NCBI GenBank assembly: GCA_016720925.1
Contig: JADKJR010000039.1
Coordinates: 22,247-86,246, forward strand
DNA: 64,000 nt
Direction: 5' to 3'
DNA from: Betaproteobacteria bacterium
Lineage (GTDB): Bacteria; Pseudomonadota; Gammaproteobacteria; Burkholderiales; Usitatibacteraceae
Shown here: positions 35,768 to 47,900 of the stretch, one piece after another
Layout of the letters: every line of letters begins with the position of its first letter
Numbering within the stretch: the first letter of the stretch is position 1
Program-made: the position numbers and the translations under genes
The notes under the pieces: model-generated
Database searches by the model: none
Seen by the model: the letters and a program-made list of their open reading frames with translations, nothing else
Told to the model about the DNA's origin: nothing

Positions 35768-38700
35768 TTGACCCCAATCGACATCATCATCCCGGTTTAC
35801 CGCGGTGTGGCTGAAACGCGGGCTTGCATCGAAAGCGTGCTTGCTGCCAGCAACATCCATCCGGTGGAAATCGTCGTGGTCGATGACGCGAGCCCGCAAG
35901 CGGAAATTGCGGAATATCTCGACGAACTTGCCAATTCGCACCGGATCAATCTCTTGCGAAACGAGATCAACCGCGGGTTTGTCGCATCGGTGAATCGGGG
36001 TATGTCGCTGCATGCTGATCGCGACGTCGTTCTGCTGAACAGTGACACCGAAGTTGCGGACGGCTGGCTTGACCGGCTTGCCGTTTGCGCTTCCTTGCGC
36101 ACGGACGCGGCAAGTATTTCGCCGTTCTCGAACAACGCCACACTCTGCAGCTATCCGCAAGTTGGCCACGCAAACTTGCTGCCATCGAACATGAGGCTCG
36201 GTTCGCTGGATCGACTGATTTCAGTGGTTAACGCGGGTAAAACTGTTGAGTTGCCGACGACAGTTGGCTTCTGTATGTTCCTTCGGCGCCAAGTCTTGAA
36301 TGAAATTGGATTTTTCGACGAAGCCGCGTTCGGCCGCGGGTATGGCGAGGAAAATGACTGGTGCCTGCGTGCGGCAGCAAATGGGCATACGCATCTGCTT
36401 TGCGCCGATACGTTCGTCTTTCATCGCGGCGAGGTGTCGTTTGCGCAATCGGCGTCAATGGCGAAAGAACGGGCACAAACGATCATTGATGATCGATATC
36501 CCCGCTACCGCGAGGAAGTTGCCCGCTACTTCAATGACGACCCCGCGCGGCCCTTCCGCAGAGCGATCGACATTGCGCGCCTCTTTGAATCACCTCTCCC
36601 CAACCTGCTGTTCGTGACCCACAACTGGGGCGGCGGCACGGAGCAGCACGTCCTCGATTTGATCGAGCTCATCGATGGCCGCGCCAACGTGATGGTCATG
36701 CGGCCGCGCTCCGTCCATTCGCTCTCAATCAGCTGGGTCTCGGGGAACGTGAATCGCGAGGAGTTTGTCGCCCATTTCAATGTGCCGGACGATCAGGAAG
36801 CCATGTTGCGCTTCTTGAGCGGCATCGGTGTCGCACGCGTACACCTGCATCACATTCATGGCCACGCGCCGGAAGTCTTGAACCTGGCTGAGCAACTGGA
36901 CGTTCCGCTCGATGTCACGCTGCATGATTATTTTCCGCTGACGCCGCTATATCACCTTGGCCACGGTGCAACCGTGCCTGAAAATAATGTGGCGCATGCA
37001 TGGAACTGGTCGCTCGACCAGTGGCGTTCGCGGATGCGCGCGTTCCTTGCCTCGGCTTCGCGCGTGATTAGTCCGTCGAAAGACCTGGCGGATCGAGTCG
37101 TTGCGTTCTACCCGGAAATCAGGGTTGACGTATGGCCGCATCCCGAACGATTCGAATACCCGGAGTTGATTCCGGCAAAGATCCTGCTTCTAGGTGGAGT
37201 GACGAAGGATAAAGGCCAGGAGGTGGCTCGCGCGTGCGCAGAGGATGCCCACACACGCAAACTGCCATTATTTTTTCGGGTGTTGGGACACACGGAAGAC
37301 CCTTTGCCGGTGTATCCAGAATTGCCACTCACCGTCAGCGGGAGCTATCGGGGCATTGACCTCGACTTCCTGATCGCACTTGAGCGCGCCGATGCAGTCA
37401 TGTTCCCCGCGCAGATCCCGGAGAGTTACTCGTACACTTTGAGCGCGGCAATCCGCAGTGGACTGCCGATCCTCGCATCGCGGCTTGGCGCATTTCCGGA
37501 GCGCCTGGCGAAATATCCAAAGGCAAAGTTGCTCGAATGGAACGCATCGCCACGCGAGTGGAACGAGGCGTTACTCGGCCTGGTCGCGGTGCATCCTGCG
37601 TCTCGGGCAGCGATTGAGGAGGGCAGTGCAATTTATCGCGACAGGTATCTTGCCCCCATTGCGAATGGCAAGCCGGGTCAAGCGGCACCGGCGCTGCCGT
37701 CGCGTCACTATTTTCCATCGCGCGAACTGCCGCGTGACCGGGAGCTATTGCTGGCGGAGCTTTATGCCGGTGGAATCTTGTGCGGGCATGGACCGGCAAG
37801 AAAAGAACTCGAGAATCGCATCGGCAAGTTCGATGACGCACTGAAAATGGCGCGCGAATCCGCCGATGCGGCGCATGAAGCGGCCAAAGCGGCCGGGCGG
37901 CACTGCGACGAAAGCGCTGCCCACTTTCAAGCCGCCTATGCCGAGCAGGAAAAAGCAGCGCTGGCCGCGCATGCCGAATTGAGAAGAATTGTCGAAAGTA
38001 CGACTTGGCGCATGACGAAGCCATTGCGCAAGGCGGCGCAGTTGTTGAAGTCTGCCGTACGCGGAATTGCGACGTGCCTGGCGGGGAGCACGCTCGATAC
38101 CAAGGTATGCCGCGACCGCCGCAAGTATCCTGAGACAACAAGGGGTACATGCGCTGGGACGGGAGATTCGCCGCAAGCTCGTGCGATCCGAAATGCCAAT
38201 TGAAATGCCGGTACGCAGTTTTGCCATCGAGGTCGAATTGGCGCCGTTGGTTGTACCGTCGAGCGAAACTCCGCGCTGGTCAATCATCATTCCCGTGTAT
38301 GGCCAGCATAACCTGACGTATACCTGCTTGAAGAGCATTGCGGACACCTGTGCGGGTAATGCAATCGAGGTCATCGTCGCCGATGATTGCTCGCCCGAGC
38401 CCGCCAGCGCTGCGCTGTCGATGGTCACCGGCGTGCGATTTATCCAAAACGAAAAAATATCGGATTCCTGCACAACTGTAACGAAGCGGCCAAGAACGCC
38501 CGGGGCGAATTCATCATATTGCTCAACAACGACACCATTGTTACCGGTGATTGGCTCAATGCGATGACGACCGTATTTGCCGATGATGCCAAGGCGGGGC
38601 TGGTCGGCGTTAAGCTATTGTTCGCCGACGGAAAATTGCAGGAAGCCGGTGGAATCGTGTGGCGCGATGGATCGGCGTCGAATTACGGGCGCGGCCAGGA

Positions 38701-40150
38701 TCCGCGTTGTCCGGAATTCAACTACCGCCGCGAAGTCGATTATTGCTCGGGCGCGTGCATCATGATCCCGACGAAATTGTGGCACCAGCTCGGTGGTTTC
38801 GACGAGCGTTTCGCCCCCGCATACTATGAAGACACGGATCTCGCGTTTCGAGTGCGCGAAGCCGGTTATCGTGTGATCTACCAGCCGCATGCCGAGGTGG
38901 TGCACTTTGAAGGCCAATCGTCGGGGACTGACCTTACGCAAGGCGTGAAGCGCCACCAGGTCATCAATCAGAAAACCTTCGAGGAACGTTGGCGATCAAC
39001 GTTGGCACGACATCGGTCGCACGGAATTTCTCCCCAATTGGAACGTGATCGCGGTGCGTTGCGCCGGGTACTCGTAATCGACAACTGCCTCGTGATGCCG
39101 GACCGGGATGCCGGTTCACTTCGGATGTACGAAATGCTCAAGGCCATGCGCGAGATGGGGTGCCGCGTGAGCTTTGTCGCTGACAACGGACAACATCAGG
39201 AAAACTACGTGCGCCTGACGCAATCGCTCGGCGTGGAAGTGTTGCATGCGCCGTTCGTCTCCCCGCTTAGCACGGCGATTACGCGCTACGCTCCCGATTT
39301 TGACGTCGTGATTCTTTCGCGCGCGACGGTGGCGGTGAAGTATATCGACATCGTGCGGCAGCACATGCCCAATGCCAAGCTGATTTTCGACACGGTGGAC
39401 TTGCACTTTTTACGCTTGCAACGTGAAGCGGAACTTTCGGGGACCGCCGCGTCGATGGCTGCCGCGGAAGAGATGAAGAAATCGGAGCTGGAGCTGATCG
39501 CAAAATCCGATATCACGCTGGTGGTGAGTACCTTCGAGCGCGGTTTACTTGAAACCGTGGCGCCACGTGCACAGATCCACATTCTTTCCACCATTCATGA
39601 GCCTGCGCCGGGTCCGAAACCGTTCGCGCAACGAAACGGCGCCCTATTTATCGGCGGATTCCGTCATGCTCCAAACGTTGACGCAATGCTCTGGTATGCC
39701 TCCGAAGTGCTACCCATCCTCCGCGAGCGCGGCGCAAACATTCGTACGACGGTGATCGGCTCGGACGTACCCGACGCCATACTCAAATTTGCGGCCGACG
39801 ACTTCGTGATCGCCGGTTTTGTTCCCGATATCGAACCGTTGTTCAATGACGCGCGTGTCGCGATCGCGCCGCTCCGGTTTGGCGCAGGCGTGAAAGGCAA
39901 GGTAAATCTGTCCATGCAATTTGGGGTTCCCGTGGTGGCGACCGCTTGTGCGGTCGAAGGGATGAACCTGGTCGCCGGAAAAGACGTGCTCGTCGGCGAC
40001 GATGCCGCCGCGTTCGCAAACGCGATTGTTCAACTGTATGACGACGAGCATCTTTGGTCGCAGTTGCGCGCGGGCGGCCTGGATAACATCAGGCACTGGT
40101 TCTCGCGCGACCATGCCTGCCGTGTATTGAAGCACGTACTGGATCTCTAA
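35768..40150 (+). CDS. Giant multidomain glycosyltransferase (GT2-GT4-coiled coil-GT2-GT4), two frameshifts
   Basis: The joined length is about 1460 residues from a TTG start. Domain one (about 1-240) is a GT2 transferase (IDIIIPVYRGVAETRACIES, VLLNSDTEVADGWLDRL). Domain two (about 275-640) resembles GT4 (FVTHNWGGGTEQHVLDLIEL, ALERADAVMFPAQIPESYSY). A helical, Ala/Glu-rich segment follows near 690-760. Domain three is another GT2 (WSIIIPVYGQHNLTYTCLKS, FIILLNNDTIVTGDWLNAM, HQLGGFDERFAPAYYEDTDL). Domain four is another GT4-like transferase (VLVIDNCLVMPDRDAGSLRM, LRFGAGVKGKVNLSMQFG). Frame changes occur near 38090 and at 38452-38457, where A runs six instead of seven. It probably builds a surface polysaccharide. 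Confidence 0.85.
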
Positions 40151-40158
40151 CCTTCACG

Positions 40159-41385
40159 GTGGAAAGCGCAATTCTCTTGGGTTATGAACCGCAGTTTCCC
40201 GGCCACTACCAGCCGCGCGTCCCGAAAGACGACCGCTATTACGACCTGTCCCAGCTTGAGACCATCAAGTGGCAGGTGGAACTCGCCAAATCTCACGGGC
40301 TATATGGCTTCTGCCACTACCACTATTGGTTCGAAGGCAAGCAGCTACTCGAAACGCCAACCAACCTGATGTTGGCAAACAAAGACGTCGATTTTCCGTT
40401 CTGCCTCGCCTGGGCCAACGAAACCTGGTCGCGGCGGTGGGACGGACGGGAGCAGGATATTCTTCAGGCACAAACCCACCGTCCGGATCCGGCCGCGTGG
40501 GAAAAGCACTTCGAATATCTCTACCGCGCATGGAGCGACCCGCGGGCGATTCGCATCGACGGCAAGCCGGTCTTCATGATTTATCGCCCGCATTTGGTGA
40601 CCAAACTCGGTGAAATGCTGGCGTATTGGACACGGCGGGCCAAAGAGCAAGGCTTGCCGGGTTTGTTTTTTGTGGCGATGAAGCAATACGAATATCCGAA
40701 GCCGGAACTACTCAGGCATTTCGATGGATCGATGCATTTCCAGCCTTTCGAGGCAATGGCCTCGCCGGACTTTCGACCGTTACCCCAGAAGGAACAACAA
40801 ATACCTGCCCCGACCGGGATTGCCTCTCCGGAATTTGTCGATCCACCGATCACCGAGCCAGGCTTACTCAGGAGGCAATGGAGGAAGTTACCGATATCGT
40901 TTCGATTGGCGGCGCACAGGCTGAAGTGGTATTTGACCCATGCGCTGATGGTGCTACCAAAGCGGGTATTCGCCATGCTTTCAAAATCTGTCCAGGCACG
41001 TGTCCTGGCGCTGCGATCCCGGCGAGAACCCTCCCTGGTCATCTGGGACTACGACTCGATGTGGAATCAAATCATCAAGGTAGAACAGGATCATGGCCTC
41101 ACGACGTTTCCCGGCGCATTTGTGGATTGGGATAACACGCCGCGCTACGGCAAGCGTGCGCGCTTGTTCAAAGGGGCAACGCCCGATCGGTTTCGCTATT
41201 GGTTCAACAAACTGGTACAGGTGACCGCGAGCCGCCCGGTGAACGAACGCATCATCTTCCTGAATGCGTGGAATGAGTGGGCGGAGGGAACCTACCTCGA
41301 GCCGGATGAACGGTATGGCAAGCAATATCTGGAGATCGTGCGCGATGCTTTGGACGCACAGGTCAAAGCGAGTTCGACGGACTGA
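40159..41385 (+). CDS. WbsX-like glycan-processing protein (GH99-like), apparently N-terminally truncated
   Basis: The protein has 408 residues from GTG at 40159. It matches the WbsX/GH99-like family: FPGHYQPRVPKDDRYYDLSQ, KSHGLYGFCHYHYWFEGKQL, FPFCLAWANETWSRRWDG, DGKPVFMIYRPHLV and, near the C-terminus, IIFLNAWNEWAEGTYLEPD. Relatives usually start with a further 25-30 residues (a YLPQFHPI-like strand and a GFTEW segment). These are absent and the preceding gene ends only eight bases upstream. The family is linked to O-antigen and exopolysaccharide loci. Confidence 0.85.
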   Translation: MESAILLGYEPQFPGHYQPRVPKDDRYYDLSQLETIKWQVELAKSHGLYGFCHYHYWFEGKQLLETPTNLMLANKDVDFPFCLAWANETWSRRWDGREQDILQAQTHRPDPAAWEKHFEYLYRAWSDPRAIRIDGKPVFMIYRPHLVTKLGEMLAYWTRRAKEQGLPGLFFVAMKQYEYPKPELLRHFDGSMHFQPFEAMASPDFRPLPQKEQQIPAPTGIASPEFVDPPITEPGLLRRQWRKLPISFRLAAHRLKWYLTHALMVLPKRVFAMLSKSVQARVLALRSRREPSLVIWDYDSMWNQIIKVEQDHGLTTFPGAFVDWDNTPRYGKRARLFKGATPDRFRYWFNKLVQVTASRPVNERIIFLNAWNEWAEGTYLEPDERYGKQYLEIVRDALDAQVKASSTD

Positions 41386-41504
41386 ACCGTCCCGCGTGCG
41401 CAGTAGCAGACCTCGCTGATTTGCCGGGCGTGAAAAGCCGAGTGCGCCGTCCTTGATATCCGATCAATGCGGCGCACAGTCACAATCTTCCGCGAAGTAG
41501 TCAA

Positions 41505-41572
41505 ACACAAGAGCTGGCGCGGCGTTCAGGTCATAAATGCCAGAGAAACCGCACCAATGCTGGTGTTCCCAA
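41505..41572. repeat. Dispersed palindromic repeat, copy D
   Basis: It has GAGCTGGCGCGGCGTTCAGG, the core CATAAATGCC and the end CGCACCAATGCTGGTG. It lies between the convergent ends of the WbsX gene and the beta-propeller gene. The gap 41386-41602 holds nothing else recognised. Confidence 0.7.
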
Positions 41573-41602
41573 TGTTCTGTTGCTGGTGCAATGCGTCGCG
41601 CC

Positions 41603-44600
41603 TTACGGAAGAACCAATCCCGATCGCGACTTCACGATTGCCACATCCTTGTCGTCGACGACACCGTCGGCGTTCAAATCAAACGCGGCACCGATCGCGC
41701 CAACGGGTGCTGCCAGCCGGGCCTTTACACCGCTGATATCCGCAGCGGTCACCGCATGGGTACTGTTCACGTCACCCAGCAGGAATCCGAGCGACACTGA
41801 CGAGTTGACACTGCCGTTGACGCCGGTCGCAGAAACGGTGATGCGTCCGCCAACCGGCGCCTGAGGCAGGTTCACGCGGATTTCATTGCCAGCCAGCACC
41901 GGTGCGCCGAGTATGACCGGCATGCCGCCCGCATCGACGGCTGTGATGCTGCCGAGGGCGGTGACAGGTGCATTGAAGATGAAGATGATGTCGAAGCCGC
42001 CAAAGACCGTGCGTGGCTCCACAGAGACGGTGCCGCTGATCGGCGCGCCGATTGACAACGGCCGATCAAATGATGGCGCGCCAAGATGCTTCTTGCGCGA
42101 CTGCGCGGCCAGCAGGGCCAGCGGCGCGCTTGCTGCCAATCGTTTCGTGATCGCCATACTTGGTGCGGCGCCTGCGGCATCCAAATTTCCGGCGATAAAC
42201 AGATTTCCGCTGCTATCAGGTAACACTGCGTAGCTCGCTGTACTTTCAAACCGTGTCCCATCTTGTATTCGCCACAGCTCCGCACCTGCCGCATCGTATT
42301 TGATCGTGAGTTGGGTATCCCCGACGAGCGTGGAATGGCTGCTGCGACCGGTGATGTAGGTGCTGCCGACCGCATCCACAGCCAGCGCGTACGCGTATTC
42401 CCGGTCATTGCCACTGGCATTGCTCATCGCGCGCCATTGTTCGCCGCCATCGCGATTGAGTTTGATGGTCACATAGTCCACGGCAATGCCACTGGACGAT
42501 GCACCCGCGACGAAGACGTTACCGGCGGCATCGATTGCGATTGCTATGGGCGAGATGGCCGGTAGCGTCGTGCGCCAGACTTCGATGCCGTCGCTGTCGT
42601 ACATCACCACGAAGGTAATGGTCGTGTAATCGGGCTGGGGAATTGCGCCGGTGAGATAGACATTACCGGCCGCGTCCATTGCCTGCGCGAAAAAATAGTC
42701 AATATTTCCGACGCCATTCATCTTGCGCCACAACTCATCGCCGGCGGAGTTGTATTTGACTGTCAATATTTGCGATGTAACACCTTGCGTCAGCCGGCCG
42801 CAGACCGCAATGTTTTCGCTGGAATCCATCGCGAGCGACTCCGGCCCCGTTCCGTTCTGGCCGGCGATCGCGCGGCGCCACTGCTCGTTGCCGGAAGCAT
42901 CGTATTTGATGGTAAGAAAATCGCTTCCGGCGGTGGTATCTACGCTGCCGGTAATGTAGGCATTCCCGTTGGCACTGACAACCAGCGCCGCCGCATGGTC
43001 GAAACCATTGTCCAAGCCATTGAGTGCTACACGCCATTGTTCGACGCCAGCGCCTGAATACTTGATCAGCAGGAAATCGGTGGTGCCGGAGACTTTGCCG
43101 GTCGTGGCGAGTACGAATACGTTGCCGCTCGCATCCAGGCCGAGGTCCACGGTGATGCCATCGCTTGTACCGATTGCGCGCCACTGCTCAATGCCGCTGG
43201 CGTCGTATTTGACAGTAATGATGTCGTATGTGGCGTTGACACGACCGGAAACATAGAAATTACCAGCGGCATCAGAGCGGATTGCACTCTTCGTTGCAAG
43301 TGTAGTTACCAGGCCGTCACGGGGACCTTCCCCCACACGCCATTGCTGTACGCCGCTCGCCAAAATTTTGACGGTGGAGAAATCTGAATTGACACCTATT
43401 CTCGGGCTCTGCCCGGTAACGTAGACGTTCCCACTTGTGTCGACGCCGAGCGAGTGCGCCAGGTGAAGCGGTTGGAGCGGGCCGCTCACGCTGTTGCGCC
43501 ACTGTTCGACGCCCGCAGGGCTGTACTTTATTGTCAGGAAAAATCCGTTGTCAGGCGAAGTTTTGTTGGATGCCACATAAATATTGTCGTCAGTGTCCAA
43601 CGCCATCGCGACCGGGGCGCTGTAGTCTGTTGGCGGGAGGCTAATTGTGCCGCGCCATTGCTCGGTACCGGTGGAATTGTATTTGACGGTGCATGTGACA
43701 TTGCGTGTCCCATCAAAGCTGCTGCCCGTGACCACCACGTTACCGCCGGAATCTACGCCGACCGCGATCGCCGCGTCGTAGCCGTTCGCGGCGCCATTCA
43801 TCGCGGCGCGCCACAATTCCGTGCCGGTGGAACTCAGTTTGATGGTGAGATAGTCAACGTTTCCGGCCAAGTTGGCGCTGGCACCGGTCACGAAGACATT
43901 GCCATCCGCGTCGGCAACGATGCTGTATGGAGTGTCGCTGCCACTTCCGGCCGTTGCAACACGCCATTGCTCCACGCCGTCCGTGTTGTACTTGACGGTA
44001 AAGTAGCCGCGGCCGCTGGCATCCTGCGCGAAACCGGTGACGATCACGTTGCCGGCCGTATCCATCGCGAGCCCGATGACGTCATTGAAGCTGTCGACCG
44101 AACGGGTCGCCGTACGGCGCCACTGTTCGATTCCGTTGCTGTTGTATTTGACCGTGAGATACGCGGACTTGAGGTTTGCGTCGCGGCTGCTACCCGCTAC
44201 AAATAAATTGCCGGCTGCATCGACCTGAATGGCGCGTGCGAAGTCAGAATGACTACCGGCGCCATCCATCACCCGCGCGCCACTGCTCGACGCCGTTCGT
44301 CGTACTTCACCGTGAGATAGTCGATATTGTCGTATCCTGCGGCGTTGGTGCTTTGCCCGGTCACGTAACTGTTGCCCCCGCGTCGACCGCAATGGCCAGG
44401 GCAAAGTCGTCTTTGTTGGCGCTGCCGCGCGCAATGGCGCGCCACAACACCGTACCACTGGCGTCATGTTTGACGGTCAGATAATCGTAATCATTGCCGT
44501 TGAAACTCGACCCTGTGACGAGCACGTTGCCCATTGCGTCGATCGCGAGGGAGCGCCGCCCAAAATCGAGGTCCCCGGAACCGGGTTTGGCATCGGTGTC

Positions 44601-44726
44601 GGCGGAAGAATAAATAGTCGCACGCCATGCAATAGGCGGAACCTGCGCATGCGCGAAAACCGGGAAGGCAATCAGGAAGGCGGCAAGCACGAGCCGTATC
44701 GCGCGGCGGAAACAGGAGAGGGACAT
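41603..44726 (-). CDS. Secreted SBBP beta-propeller repeat protein with dockerin-like C-terminus, frameshifted near its 5' end
   Basis: The joined length is about 1040 residues. The ATG at 44726 begins a signal peptide (AIRLVLAAFLIAFPVFAHAQ). A long tandem array of roughly 45-55 residue repeats follows with the pattern AGNVYVTG...DYLTIKYDASGNEQWR, typical of bacterial beta-propellers. The C-terminal 150 residues leave the repeat pattern: VSVEPRTVFGGFDIIFIFNA, then GFLLGDVNSTHAVTAADISG and FDLNADGVVDDKDVAIVKSR, a dockerin-like pair ending RSGLVLP. A C run of five instead of six at 44375-44379 and a second indel near 44285 separate the first 118 residues from the rest. Confidence 0.85.
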
Positions 44727-44829
44727 GGGCGCACCGCAGGCTTGCGCCATCGGCTTGTTGTTGATTGTGAGTGTTCGGAGTTTAACACCGAGCAATCTAT
44801 GCCGAGTGCCTTTGATGACAGGCGACAAT

Positions 44830-44898
44830 GAAACACAAGCACTGGCGCTGCATACAGGCCATAAAAGCCCGGAAAGCCTCGCCAGTGCTAGAGTTTAT
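44830..44898. repeat. Dispersed palindromic repeat, copy E
   Basis: It has the outer arms AGCACTGGCG / CGCCAGTGCT (ten paired bases), the core ACAGGCCATAAAAGCC and the end GCTAGAGTTTATC. It lies between the two secreted-protein genes. Confidence 0.78.
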
Positions 44899-44929
44899 CG
44901 GTCGATCGCAGGCACACGTCGTGCATTAC

Positions 44930-47900
44930 CTACGGGATCACGCGCCCCGATCGCGCCTTCGCTGCCGATATGTCCGTCTGATTGAAGACGCCGTCGGCAT
45001 TGAGGTCGTAACGGAAATTCGACCCGCTGATGGTCTGCCCGCCATGCGCTTTCACCGCGCTGATGTCGCTCGAATTCACCGAGCGTGAATTGCTCACGTC
45101 GCCCACCAGGAAGCCCATCGACGCCTGCGAATTCAAGCTGCCGTTTACATTGCCCAGCGATACCGTGACGCGCTGGTTATCCGCAACACCGGTCAGCGTC
45201 ACCACGACCTCGCTGCCGTTGATCGTGTGCGTAGCCGAGCCGGTGGTCACCGCGCTCGTGAGGACAGAATTCACCGTGTTGTTGAATCGGAACACGATCT
45301 GGTGGCCGGCGCCGATCAAGCGCGGCTCAACGGTGACCAAGCCACCGATCAGCGCGTTGGTGTCGATCTGGATTTCCTGAACGCCCGCGACCGGATGGTT
45401 CTTGCGTGACCACACGCTGTTGAGGGCGAGTGGGGCGACACCGGTTGGTGTCACGCCAAGCGCGCCTGACGCGACGCCAGGCCCGATGATGTTTGTGGCG
45501 GTCACCGTGCAGGAATAGCTCACGCCATTGGTAAGCGGACTGACTACGATCGGCGAGATCGTACCGACGCCAAGATTGCCACTACAGCTAACCGTGTATC
45601 CAGTGATAGGCGAGCCGCCGTCGGAAGCGGGAGGACTAAAGCTGACCGTCGCCTGACCGTTGCCGGGAACTGCGGAGTTGATCGTTGGTGCACCAGGTGC
45701 CGTTGCGGTGATATTGAATGTCGCCGTCACGTTGGTGATCGCGCTAATTGTGACGATGCAAGTGCCTGTACCGCTGCAGCCGCCGCCACTCCAGCCGATA
45801 AAGGTTGATCCAACTGATGGTGCAGCGGTGAGCGTGACCGGCGTGCCGAAGTTGAACGGGAATGTACAGGCTACGCCGCAGTTGATGCCGATGGGGGTGG
45901 AAGTCACTGTTCCAGTACCCGTACCAGACGGCACGATGTTGAGATTGAATTGCTGCAACGTGAACGTCGCCGCTACCGATGTGGCAGTGCTCACGGTGAC
46001 AATGCACGTGCCATTGCCTGTGCAGCCTCCACCAGACCAGCCGGAAAAACTCGAACCCACCGCGGGCGAAGCGGTGAGAGTGACCAAAGTTCCCGCGGGA
46101 ACGGTCTCCGTACGGTCGAGACCGCAGTTAATTCCCGTGCCGGTTATCGTGCCACTGCCGGCACCTGCTTTTGCGACAGTCAGAGTGACCGGTACAAAAG
46201 CCGGCAACGTCACATCATCAATCCATGCGGCATCCGATCCGCTGGTAAGAGACTCGTCCTTCTCATACGACCAAGTGAACGTATGATTTCCGGCGCCAAC
46301 GGGTATGGAAACCTGAGTCCAAATCGAAATTTCTCCCGATGCACCGAATCCTGTATTACCAGTGCAATTTCCCATCGCGGCCTGTTGCGATCCATCTATC
46401 AGGAAGCGCAGGCAATCAAAATTGGCCTCACTTGAAACGTTGTAATAGAAACTCACCGTGCCCGCTTGAAAGTTCCCGCTCGTGCTGATTTGCGCCTTGT
46501 TTGTATTCACTTGCCCCGGCAATGCGGCATTGGGCATTGGCTCGGACTTGAGACTGCAGCCTCCGGTGCGTGCGCGGTCCGAGGTCACGGTCCAACCATA
46601 GGGCGTTGTCAACGGCCTCGTCCAGCCGATCGGTGTCAGGCAATCCGGCGGAAATGCTTCTGGCGGCAATATGTTCACGATAGTCGTTGATGGCATACCA
46701 ATAAATGCGCCGAGGGAACCGCCTGGATTTGATAAGACAACACTAAATGCCTCTGCCGCTTCGACGATTCCATCATTGGCAATGGGGATGAGAAAAGTCT
46801 TGTTCGTCGTGTCACCATTGGCCCAGGTCAACGTTCCGCTGGTTGCTGTGTAATCGGATCCCGCTATCGCAGTTCCATCCTGGGTTGCATAGTTGACGGT
46901 GATCGATCCAGCCGAGCCACCCACCCGCTGCACCGACACCGTTATCGTTGTTGCATTTTCCGTTGTAGCAAAACTCGTCGCGGAGAATTGCACGGCACCT
47001 GGCGGTGTCGCGATGGTCTGCGTCTTGACGTTTTCCATTGCGACGCGCATGTTGTTCATCGACAATGCGTTGTCCTCCTGACCGGCAACGCCGCATGGCT
47101 GAGAGGCGCCGCCCGCGCGCGCGCATAAGAGAGCTGGATTAGAAAACTTCAGGGTCACCGGATTGAAGTAACTCATGATGGTGCCGATGTTGTTGACGAC
47201 ACTGGTCGCGCACACTGGCTGTGTGCTGCACCCGCCGGACGCTGCTGGGAGATTCGGATTGCACGTCAGCCCACCCTCGCAGTAGTAATGCCCAAAAGAA
47301 TAAGAAAACGCACCCGCAGGCGGATTGGCGACGCCGCCCTTTTGATATGCCGCCGTCGCGCGATCATGCGCGTTGCCCATGTTGTGACCGAGTTCGTGAA
47401 TTAAGACCGAATCGCAGCCCGCAGTGCAACCGGTGGTTACCGAGTACATGTAATTTACATTGGGCGTTCCGGAAGTGGTGAGCCACGCGATTCCATTGCC
47501 GCTATTGGTACCGCCATTTCGCAGGAACGCGACCATATCCGCGCCGTTGGCATTGCGGATGGTTTCGATATTGGAGAACACGCCCACGCCGCCTAAAACG
47601 CTATTTGTGACAACCGGGGATATTGCGTAGAGCGCGGTATCGCTACCACCGGCATCGGTGTAATTCACCATGGTGGCGTTGACCAACCGCAGCGTGATCG
47701 CGACTTCGCTGTCGGCGTACGCGGTATTCGCCGCAGTCACCAGGTTGTACAAGCGCGTCAGCAATCCCGAACCCAATTGGGCCGCCAACCCATTGGTGTA
47801 CACGATCATCAAGTCGACGGTGTTTTGAGGCGATGGCTTGACGAGGGAAATGACCGGTTCGCCTGCCTGATCCGGCGCGCGCGCAAGCGCTGACGGCAAA

